A stretch of 64,000 nucleotides of DNA from Emiliania huxleyi CCMP1516. Taxonomy: Eukaryota; Haptophyta; Isochrysidales; Noelaerhabdaceae. The notes beneath the pieces are model-generated. The model was given only the letters and a program-made list of their open reading frames with translations. It was not told the DNA's origin and made no database searches. The position numbers and the translations under genes were made by a program. Shown piece after piece: positions 56,301 through 64,000 of this stretch; within the stretch, counting starts at the first letter, position 1; every line of letters begins with the position of its first letter. The stretch lies in NCBI RefSeq assembly GCF_000372725.1, contig NW_005201092.1, positions 596,698 through 660,697 of the forward strand, given 5' to 3'.

Positions 56301-59300
56301 AGCGAACCCCAGCGAACCCCAGCGAATCTCTCGGCTGCAGGTGCGCGACGACCCCGCATTGAGCTCGGAGGCGGCGCGTGTGGTCGACGCGCGCGCCGAG
56401 GCGGCGTACGCTCGCTGGACAGCCTCCATCGAAGGGCGAGCCTCGCGCGCTGCCGAGGCGTCGCCCCGCGCACGGAGGGAGAGAGAGCCATCCCCCGCGT
56501 GATGCCCACCGCCACTGAGAGTGGTGTGCTCGCGCAGGCGTCGCGCCGCCGGGAGATCGCTCTCGAGTCGCGCAAGGGCGAGCTCGCGACCGAGCAAGCG
56601 GCGCGCGCGCTCAAGGCGCGGGAGAGGGAGCTGAGCGCCAACGCGCGCCGGCTCGCGATGGTGCAGGCGCTGCTCCTGCAGCGGCGAGAGCGGTCCGAGC
56701 GACGCGAGTCAGCGCTGCATGAGGTGCCCCTCCCTTACCTCCCCCCCCCCCCCCCCCCTCCTCCCCCTTCAAACGGCACTCGAGCCCTCCCAGCCCTCCT
56801 ACCCCTCCCGCCACACCAGATGCACCACCGCCCGCCCACACCACCACCATGCCCGCCCCCTCCCCTCCACCACCCGCCACAGGTGCGCGAGCGGCGCGCG
56901 ACGGACAACTCCGACGCCGAGGGGCTGGAGGGCGACGCGGGCAGGAGGAAGAAGTCTCGCCCGGGCCGGCGTGGCCGCCCGGACGCGCGCGCGCTGGCCG
57001 CCGTGAGCGAGTCCGAGTCGGCGCACGGCTCCGCCGCACCGCGTGGAGAGAGTCGAGGCGCAGCCAGCCCGCTCCGCGCGCGGCAAGGCGCCGCCAACGT
57101 CCCGCACGCGCCGGGCGGCGTCGACGGCGCCAGCCAGGGCGGCAAGCAGCAGCCGCACGCCGCACGCAGCGCGTCGAGCCCGGTCGCTGGCCGCTTCGAG
57201 CACCGCGGCGCGTTCGGCGCCCTCCTTTGCGCGTCAGAGACGGACCAGACGGACGCCGAGGCCGACGCCGCTCCCACCGCGACCGACGAGGCTAGCGACG
57301 CGGTCCCGCAGGCGGCCGCAAAGGTGTCCAGCGGCGACAGGGGCGGCAAGGGCGACGGCGGCGGCGGCGGCGGCGGCGCGGTGCCGGCGGCTGCAGAGGC
57401 CGGCACGAGCCGCGGCGGTGACGGCACGCTCAAGAAGGGCGCGCCGGCGGCTCCTCCGCCGCCCACGTTCGAGCCTGAGCCCGAGGTGGTGCACGCGCAG
57501 CGCGCGCGTCAAGAGAGGATCATGAATCACGAGTCGCTCATCACTCACAGGTGCGGCGCAAGCAGCGCGCCCGGCTGAAGAAGGTTCGGTCGAGGATGGC
57601 GGCGACGGCGGCGTCGGTCAGGAGCGAGGACTTGGAGCCGCTCTGGTCGGTCGGCGGCGGAGGGCAGGGAGGGCACGGCGGGCGGCGGCTGGCGAGGCTT
57701 TGCGCGAGCCTCTCCGAGGTGTGCGGCCAGCCCCGCTCGGACGGCGCCGAGGCGGCGGCGAGCGAGGCCGCCAAGCTGCTCGAGGCGGGCCGGGAGAAGG
57801 AGCTGCATGCGGCGCGCACGCTTGGCGCGCTCGACGCTCTCTCCGAGCTCGCCGCCGGCATCGACGGCGCAGGCTGGCCCATGCCGCCCCGCCGCTCCAC
57901 ACAGGCATCCAGAGGAGCCGGCGGGACAACCGCACCCCCGTTCCCTTTGTTGCGGAGCCTCTCGCTCCACTTCTAGGCGGCGGCGACGCGCGCTCTGCTT
58001 GCGGCGGCCGCCCTGCCCTGCAACCGCGTGCACCTCCTCCTCCGGAGCCATGTCGTGGCGGGCCTCGCAACTTGCACTCTCGCGAGCGCCGTCCAAGCTG
58101 CGCGGCCCGACGCTTGCGACGCCTCCGAGCCCGAGCCAGCCACGAGCGGCGAAGGGGGCGGGGACGTCTGCTTGCTGCCGGCGCTGCTGCGCTTGCTGCG
58201 GCTGCTCATCACGCCGTTGCCGCCGGGGCTCGCCGTGCGGGGTGAGTTGCGGGCGGCGCTGTCGAAGCTGCGAGCGGACCTGGTGACGCTGCTGGTCGTG
58301 TCTGGCGGCATGAAGTCGCTGCAGGAGCATTGCGCGCGTCGCGCGGCGACGCTTGCCCAGGCGACGGCGCACGGCGCATTGCTGCGGCAGTACGTCGCCT
58401 TGCTGCACGCGCTGCTCCTGCCGGTGCACCTGTCAATGAATCACAAGTAATCATCATTGTCATTACTAAACTACACATTTCTGACTGATAGGTGCACGAG
58501 GACCCCGCGGGAGCCTCGTGCGCGTCGGTGTTCAAGGAGTTCCTCCGCTCGTCGTGCGTCTGCGGCTTGCCCGCCCTCGCTTGCGCCATGCTCGTCGAGG
58601 CGTCGCAGCCCGGCGGCGGAGTCGCTCCCCGCCCAACGCTCGGAGCCGCCGCCGCCGTCACCGCGAGGCCGCCGCCGGGGCGGGCCCGGGTGCGCCCTTG
58701 CGCGGCGGTGCTATCGGTGTGCCGCTCGGCCGTCCGCTTGCTCGCCCACGTCGGTTCCGTCGACGCGCCGCTGCTGCGCGGCTTGCTCTGCGGGGGCGAG
58801 TTCAAGGCGCAGCTACTCCACCTCGTCCACCTCGCGCTCGACCTGTCCGAGGACGCCAACATTCGCGGCGGAGGCGGCGGAGGCGGGAGCGGTGGAGGCG
58901 GCGGCGGGAGCGGCGGCGGAGGCGGCGGAGGCGGAGGCATGGGCGAGGAGCGCGTCGGCAGTGCGGAGGAGGTGGGGTCGCTGCTGCACGAGCTGCTGCT
59001 CGTGCTTGGCATCTTCGTGCACGGCTCGCGCGCCAACGCGGAGCTGCTGCGGTGGAGGTGCGGCGAGCGGCCCACCATGCTGCAGCGGCTCGTCTCGCTG
59101 CCCTTCCGCTACTGGTGCGTGCCGGCGCTGCGCCGCGTGCTGCTGCCGACATTGCTGTGCGGCTGCCTGCACGACCCGACCAACACGCAGATCCTGTCGG
59201 CCTCGCTCCACCCGGCGCACCTGGTCCGCTTCCTGCAGGAGGAGACGGAGTCGGCGGGCGACTCGCCGAGCGGCGCGACGCCCGCCGCAGTCCTCCTCCC

Positions 59301-59502
59301 CGACCCGTCGGAGCTGCCAATCGTTAACATGGACTATGCGCTCTCGGCCCGGCTCCCGAGAGAGGAGTGGGCGGGCGCCATCGCATTCTTCTCTCGCCAG
59401 CCCGCGTCGCCAAGCTCCACGGCCAGCTCCCCGCCGGCGGCGCGCTCGGTCGACGGAGAGGACTGCCCATCGGCCCTCTGTCTCGCGCAGCAGGCGGCCT
59501 GA
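53370..59502 (+). CDS. SCAPER: SCAPER orthologue (multi-exon)
   Basis: The C-terminal exon (58492-59502) aligns closely with SCAPER: LLHELLLVLGIFVHGSRANA, ERPTMLQRLVSLPFRYWCVP, ALRRVLLPTLLCGCLHD, HPAHLVRFLQEE, MDYALSARLPREEWAGAIAF. The N-terminus (LLLSMCDTLKRLFVHCEENR, QVVEALAMCQEDFSELHEAL) fits the SCAPER_N helix bundle. The middle has Arg/Glu/Ala coiled coils (RHARAEAQRERLAAEEVR, AEKRLAMERRLARAEASRGE) and a basic RKKQ-like segment (KQRARLKKVRSRMAA, 57560). SCAPER binds cyclin A, sits on the ER and is needed for ciliary biology in animals. The start is ATG 53370 (53334 is in frame too). Probable introns include 54111-54245 (GC-AG), 54559-54626 (GT-AG, family A tail) and about 56080-56209 (GT-AG, family B filler). 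Other exon ends are unresolved. Confidence 0.85.
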
Positions 59503-59709
59503 GAGAGTCGGACTCCAGGGACATGGGGATTCTGGCATTCTCTCCAAACATACAGGGTGTGACATGTACATGCAAAGTGAAACTCGTGTTGAATTTCCGA
59601 CATGCTTCTGGCGTGCACGTGTACTGTAATACTCACAAATGACAAAAGCATGTGACACCATGATCCATGTGCCGTGTGCCGGCGCGAGCCAGCAGCCACA
59701 TCCTCTTAC

Positions 59710-60171
59710 TTAGCTGTTGGCAGCGAGTGACGATATGACCGACCTCGTGATGTCACCAAAGCGGTACTGGCTAACCCGCCGTGCTAAGCCGCGTGTCCAG
59801 TCACCAAACTCGTAGTCCTGATTGCCAGTCACGGCGCGTACCACGCTAGCTGTGAGATCGCCGAACCTGTAGCGCCACTCCTCCTCGCTCGTCTCACCCT
59901 CGTCCGCAGCGCGCTCTTCCTGCATTCTCCGAAGGTCATCGTCGTATGCCGCCTTGTGAGTGCTCATCAGCACTTCATACGCGCCCTGCACCCTCTTGAA
60001 GGCCTCGCTCGCATCCGGCGAGTCATTCTTGTCGGGATGCACGAGCAGCGCGCAGTCGTTCCGAGCCCGACGGATTTCCTCCACGTCGTCAGTGAAGGCG
60101 GGGAGATTGAGCACCTCGTACAGGTCTCTCGCCTGCAGGATGCGATCGACGGCTTGCACGGCTGATGGCAT
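59710..60171 (-). CDS. small DnaJ (J-domain) protein
   Basis: 153 residues. The J domain spans about 15-75: ARDLYEVLNLPAFTDDVEEI, then CALLVHPDKNDSPDASEAFK with the HPD tripeptide, and RVQGAYEVLMS. HPD is required to stimulate Hsp70 ATPase. The C-terminal 60 residues hold three copies of a [YE]xFGDxT motif (YRFGDLTASV, YEFGDWTRGL, YRFGDITRSV), not part of known J-protein classes. No signal peptide or zinc fingers, so it is a type C J-protein. Its start codon overlaps that of the divergent FkbM gene (ATGGCAT). No intron needed. Confidence 0.88.
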   Translation of the reverse strand: MPSAVQAVDRILQARDLYEVLNLPAFTDDVEEIRRARNDCALLVHPDKNDSPDASEAFKRVQGAYEVLMSTHKAAYDDDLRRMQEERAADEGETSEEEWRYRFGDLTASVVRAVTGNQDYEFGDWTRGLARRVSQYRFGDITRSVISSLAANS

Positions 60172-61091
60172 TCGATCCTGTAGAGTCCTTACCCAAGTAC
60201 GTCAACGTGTCGCCGTCCGTCCCGCCGTCGTCTCCGCCGCCTCCAGCGGAGGTGTGCGTGCATGCGATCCCGTTCCAGGCGTGTCCGGCATACCTGGGGA
60301 GGTGGAGGTGCAGCGTCCAAGAGCAGATTGTTCTTACTGCCTTGGGGCAGGGGTTCGAGGAGGGAGCCTGCGAGTTCCCCGAAGGGGGCAGCTTCCTGGA
60401 GATGGGCGGAAACAACGGCCTGCACGAGAGCAACACCCGTTGCCTGGAGGCGTATTTTGGCTGGAGCGGGTACCTCATCGAGGCAAACCCGCAGCTGTAT
60501 CGGGACTTGTGCCGCAACCGCCCAAAGGCGGTTGGGATGAGCCTTGCCGTATGTCCACGCGCAGGGACGGTGAATCTCACCATACCTGTGCGCCACAAGG
60601 ACCGTTACGGACGCAAGAACGGCACGTTTGCAGCGGCACCAGCTGCGGGGATTGCTGAGTACTTTGGCCGTGCGCACAATGCGACCTTCCGCGTCGACGA
60701 TGCCGCAGTCACGCGGCAGGTCCCATGCCTGCCCCTCCACTCAATCATCTTGGGCAACCAGGGCCTGGACTACCTTAGCGTCGACGTGGAGGGCGCGGAG
60801 ATGATGGCACTGCAAACCTTCCCGTGGGAGCGCATCAAGCCTCGAGTCGTCGGCGTGGAGCAGAGCGCCGATTCTCAACCAAAGAACGCGGCAGTCAGAG
60901 GCCTGCTGAGGGAGAATGGCTACGCGCTGGTGGGAACGGCGGTGACTTGGTAAGCCTACACCCAACCCCTTCCCTTCCTCCCACCCCCGCTGATAAAGAC
61001 GTGGCGCGTGCGCAGGAACGGCCACATTGGAGACGAGTTCTTCATGCCCCGCGCGCTCGTCGGGCGAGGCTCGCTCGAAAGAATTGGTTGA
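60165..61091 (+). CDS. FkbM-family methyltransferase
   Basis: Exons 60165-60949 and 61016-61091 (GT-AG intron of 66 nt, phases agree) give 286 residues. SAM-binding motif I is GGSFLEMGGNNGLHESNTRC, then GYLIEANPQLYRDL. The FkbM signature is LDYLSVDVEGAEMMALQTFP, followed by RIKPRVVGVEQ. FkbM enzymes are O-methyltransferases; many methylate sugars of glycans or polyketides. A Pro-rich stretch and Cys residues lie at the N-terminus, with no clear signal anchor. Start ATG 60165 is the only in-frame Met before the domain but overlaps the DnaJ start on the other strand, so 5' UTRs must overlap, or one start lies elsewhere. Confidence 0.88.
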
Positions 61092-61158
61092 GCGTAGCTT
61101 TCAAGCGTTTGTTCGCACACGCAGACGCGATTTTCCCTTTGTTTTTGAGAGCGCCTGC

Positions 61159-61699
61159 AGAAAGAAAGAAAGAAAACAGACAACCCAAGGGAGGGATGGG
61201 AGGACGGAAAGCCGCCACAACAAAAGAAAGAAAGAAAGAAAACAGACAACCCAAGGGAGGGATGGGAGGACGGCACGCCGCCACCACACAGGGATTTTAA
61301 GGAGAGGAGTGTGATGCGCTAGCCGTCGCCCACCCTAGGGAGTCTGCCTCTTCCTATCTCTTTTCGCAGTCTCTCGCCGATTCTCGCTGCAACCTTCATG
61401 CCACCTCGCGGCCGTCCCATTCTCGTCGTTCTCTCCCTTGTCACTTCCTCCGTCGCGTCATTCTCTTCCGCCTCGTCCTGCGCCGCCGCCGCCTGCCGTT
61501 CCCTTGTTCTCTCGGCTTCTTTCGCCTTTCGGCGCAGCTCCGCCCTCCTTGCTGCATATCCTGGCCCCTCGAGTCTATCGAGCTCCCCTCGCGCAAGGAC
61601 CACATTTCTGACTCCCACTCCGATCATTTGCCTACAGGTCATGTTGTTGCTCAGGTCCACTCTCTCTTCGAAGACTCGTGACAACAGCCGCCACAACAC
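61159..61699 (-). mobile_element. LINE-like element fragment with duplicated (CTTT)n 3' tail
   Basis: Two tail units in tandem (61159-61221 and 61222 onward), each with AACAGACAACCCAAGGGAGG. Next come the 3' region shared with the copies at 14722 and 53121, then a minus-strand frame (61699-61319) ending VAARIGERLRKEIGRGR, LPRVGDG. That frame has RRAELRRKAKEAERTRERQA and would be the C-terminus of the element's protein. No reverse transcriptase motif is present, so it is a 5'-truncated remnant. Confidence 0.55.
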
Positions 61700-61810
61700 A
61701 GGGATTTTTATTCGATCGAGCGTTTCTTTTTACTCGAGTTCACACGCTGGCGGTGGGCGCACACTTCCGCGCTCCTGCCCTCTTCGCGAGACTCATCCAG
61801 AGCCGCCACC

Positions 61811-63505
61811 ATGGCCGACCAGCACAAGGCAGCCGGCAACGAGTCCTTCAAGGAGGGCCGCTACGCAGAGGCGGCGCAGCACTTTACAGCCGCCATCGAC
61901 CTCGACCCGGGCAACGCGGTGCTGCGCTCGAATCGCTCAGGCGCGTTTGCGAGCCTGGGCAGGTACGCCGACGCGCTCGCCGACGCCGAGGAGGCCGTGG
62001 CGCTGCAGCCAGACTGGTCCAAGGGCTACTCCCGGATGGCGGCCGCGCTCTACGGCCTCGGACGCTACGCCGAGTCTGCAGACACGTTTCAGCGCGGGCT
62101 GCAGGTGGACCCGTCGAACGCGCAGATGACACAGGCGCTGCAAGACGTGTCGGCCAAGCTTGCCGCTGCGCAGGCGCTCCACGAGGCTGCGGCCGCCGGC
62201 GACGCGCAGGCCGTCGGCGCCACGCTGCAGTCGCGAGTCCACCCGGAGGGGTGCGTCAGCCTTTAGATGCTTAGGGTCGGGGCGAAGCGGCTCTTGCTAC
62301 GAGTATGTACATCGGCGCCGCACTAGACAACACCCGCAGTTCGTAGACTCAGCGTATTCACGCACCAGGTTCGTTGGACCGGACGGGGCGACGCCGCTGA
62401 TCGCCGCGGCACGCGCGGGCTGCGCCGGTGCGGTGCAGCGGCTCCACGACGCCGACTAGTCAACTACCTATGAATTCATGATTGGTTATCAGGTGCGGTG
62501 CGGCAGCTCCTCGACGCCGGCGCGCGGCCCGAGGCGCGTACGCACGCCGGCGAGACCGCGGCAGCCATCGCCCGCCGGCTGGGCCACGAGGAGGTCGCGG
62601 CACTTCTTCCGCCAGACGCACCCGCCGACACGCCCGAGGCGCCGCCGCCGCAGCAGCAGCAGCCGCCGCAGCAGCAACCGCAACCGCAGCAGCAGCGCGC
62701 GCCCTTTGGAGGCGCGTCCGGCCTCTTTGGCGCCGCCGCAAAGTTTGCTGGCGAGCTCGGCGCCGCCGCGGGCGATGCTGCGGCCGCTGCCCGCCGAGAG
62801 ATCGCGGAGAGGGCCGAGCGCAGGACTGCGGGGCTTGGCGGCGGCCTCGGGGGCGACGGCGGAGAGGCGGGCGGCGGGCAGGCGGCGGCGGCGAGGGCGG
62901 CGGCGGCGAGGGCGGCGGCGGCGACGGAGGCGGCGGAGAAGGTGGCGGCGGGCGTGGCGGCAGCGGCTGCGAGTGCGCCGGAAGAGGAGGAGGAGGGTGG
63001 TGTCGCGCGGGACGCAGACCAGCTGAGGGCGGTGCTGGAGGCGGAGGCGGAGACGCGGAGGGTGCTGGAGGAGCAGGAGCGTGAGGCGGCCGCCGCGCTG
63101 GCGGTGGTGGAGGCGGAGGAGGCGGAGGAGCGAGGCCGGCGTGCCGAGCAGCTCAAGACGGACGGGAACGCTGCCTTCCGCGAGGCGCGGTACGCCGAGG
63201 CGGTGAGGCTCTACTCGGCCGCGGTGGAGCTCGAGCCGGAGAACGGCGTCCTCTTCTCGAACCGCTCGGGCGCGCTCACCGCCCTCGCCTCGTACGACCT
63301 CGCCCTCGCCGACGCCGACCGCTGCACCGCCCTGCGGCCCGACTGGCCAAAGGGCTTCGCGCGCCGCGCCGCGGCGCTGCACGGCCTCCGCCGCTTCGCG
63401 CTGGCGGTGAACGCGTACGACGCCGCCCTCGCCCTCGACCCGTCCGACGGCATCCTCGTCACGGCGCGTCGCCAGTCGAGTTTCGCCCTCGCGATCGAGA
63501 CGTGA
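61811..63505 (+). CDS. TPR-ankyrin-TPR protein (Hsp70/Hsp90 co-chaperone-like)
   Basis: Exons 61811-62250, 62369-62427 and 62493-63505 (GT-AG introns of 118 and 65 nt) give 503 residues. The first TPR block (1-115) keeps the carboxylate-clamp residues that bind EEVD tails of Hsp70/Hsp90: K6, N10, N41, K71, R75. A short ankyrin segment follows (LHEAAAAGDAQAVGATLQ, GPDGATPLIAAARAGCAGAV, RQLLDAGARPEARTHAGETA). Next are a Gln/Pro stretch and an Ala/Glu helix. A second TPR block (about 390-500; LKTDGNAAFREARYAEAVRL, LFSNRSGALTALASYDLALA, ALRPDWPKGFARRAAALHGL) repeats the clamp pattern. ATG 61811 sits in an ACC-ATGG context. Likely a cytosolic scaffold for chaperones. Intron 2 is bounded by direct repeats of about 30 bp. 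Confidence 0.88.
62425..62521 (+). repeat. direct repeats of about 30 bp bounding an intron
   Basis: 62425-62456 and 62490-62521 match at most positions (GGTGCGGTGC, then GCTCC, ACGCCG). The ankyrin sequence needs only one copy (GCAGAVRQLLDAG). The GT of the first copy is the 5' site (62428) and TATCAG before the second copy is the 3' site (62492). Confidence 0.85.
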
Positions 63506-64000
63506 GCGACGCGCACAGCAGAGAGTTTGCAGCTTGGCCGAGTGCGAGTCCAGCTGTGAGATGTCATGTGCTACACGCGCCGACGCAGTCACGCAGTGTT
63601 CCAAATGGACAAGGCGAGTTGGCGCTTAATTTTTGAAAGATGTTCATCGCATGCACAAGTATCCCAGGCGCCGCGCAACACACTCAGCATAATACGCCAT
63701 GGAGAAGTTTGTTCGAGACCTCGGGAGCGGCCGGCTATTCACAGCTGGGCAGTGTGGTTTGGGCCGGGCAGGGCAGTGTGGGTTTCACACCCGGGGCAGG
63801 TAGGGGATCGGGCAGGGCAGTTGTGCGGCAGTGTGCGGGCAGGGCAGTACGGCAGGGCAGGGCAGGGCAGTTCCAGTTGGGGTCATAATTGCAGGGCTGA
63901 GATTCGGGATCTCAGGTGGTGAAAAAAAAGGGGAGACAATTGCTGTGAACATGAAATTTGAATAACAATCTCAGTGAGATGTGTGAACATGACGGCCGAT
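63506..64000. other. 3' flank with a GGGCAG minisatellite
   Basis: 63745-63875 is a degenerate repeat of GGGCAGGGCAGTGTG-like units. No gene recognised in this terminal stretch. Confidence 0.6.

Noticed and set aside
61319-61699. Independent host gene for the minus frame
   Set aside because: Its C-terminus is shared with the repeat at 53121-53308 and it is continuous with the LINE-like 3' end.

Overview
The window looks like nuclear DNA of a unicellular alga. It is very GC-rich, its genes are dense and intron-bearing, long microsatellites are frequent, and its proteins carry PPPSPPP linkers. My best guess is a haptophyte of the Emiliania/Prymnesium kind, from general resemblance only; a pelagophyte or other GC-rich protist is not excluded. 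Several introns whose ends are fixed by protein homology begin with GC instead of GT, which fits haptophytes. Nothing bacterial, no CRISPR array, and no tRNA or rRNA gene was recognised.

Layout. 1-6.3 kb: an F-box/RCC1 protein running off the left edge, a glycosyltransferase and a truncated SET-domain reading frame, all on the minus strand. 6.7-14.6 kb: a Sen1-type SF1 helicase and an RRM protein, minus strand, possibly one gene. 17-24.8 kb: a kelch protein, the proteasome lid subunit Rpn8, a DUF1279 (FAM210-like) membrane protein and an unknown protein. 26.4-34.3 kb: a 2578-residue membrane receptor-like protein with six CUB-like modules, a beta-helix region, GCC2/GCC3 repeats, several membrane spans and a TIR domain. 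34.9-46.2 kb: SDHAF3, pyruvate kinase (divergent pair), an HMG-box/coiled-coil protein with a small hAT-type transposon just upstream of its start, and a long Ala-rich coiled-coil protein. 46.5-51 kb: an unknown protein and a secreted MACPF protein. 53.4-63.5 kb: a SCAPER orthologue, a DnaJ protein and an FkbM methyltransferase with overlapping divergent starts, LINE-like 3' ends and a TPR-ankyrin-TPR co-chaperone-like protein.

The most unusual theme is intron structure. In at least six genes an intron is bounded by direct repeats of exon sequence (12 to about 30 bp), and the piece between the copies is often a short tandem repeat of about 11 bp. One filler family, with units like CTAGGAAGTGT, sits in four genes. 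A second set of six introns in five or six genes shares a tail of about 30 nt ending in GTGARCAG. Together these look like recent intron-forming insertions (introner-like elements) whose duplicated target supplies the splice sites.

Interspersed repeats include a hAT-type element with an 8-bp target duplication, LINE-like 3' ends with (CTTT)n tails, two other repeats with (CTTAC)n and (CTAC)n tails, a 180-bp tandem repeat, palindrome-rich AT segments and long GT and CT microsatellites. Genes were read by translating both strands and matching domain motifs by eye; no database search was possible, so exon ends are given only where reading phase and homology agree.
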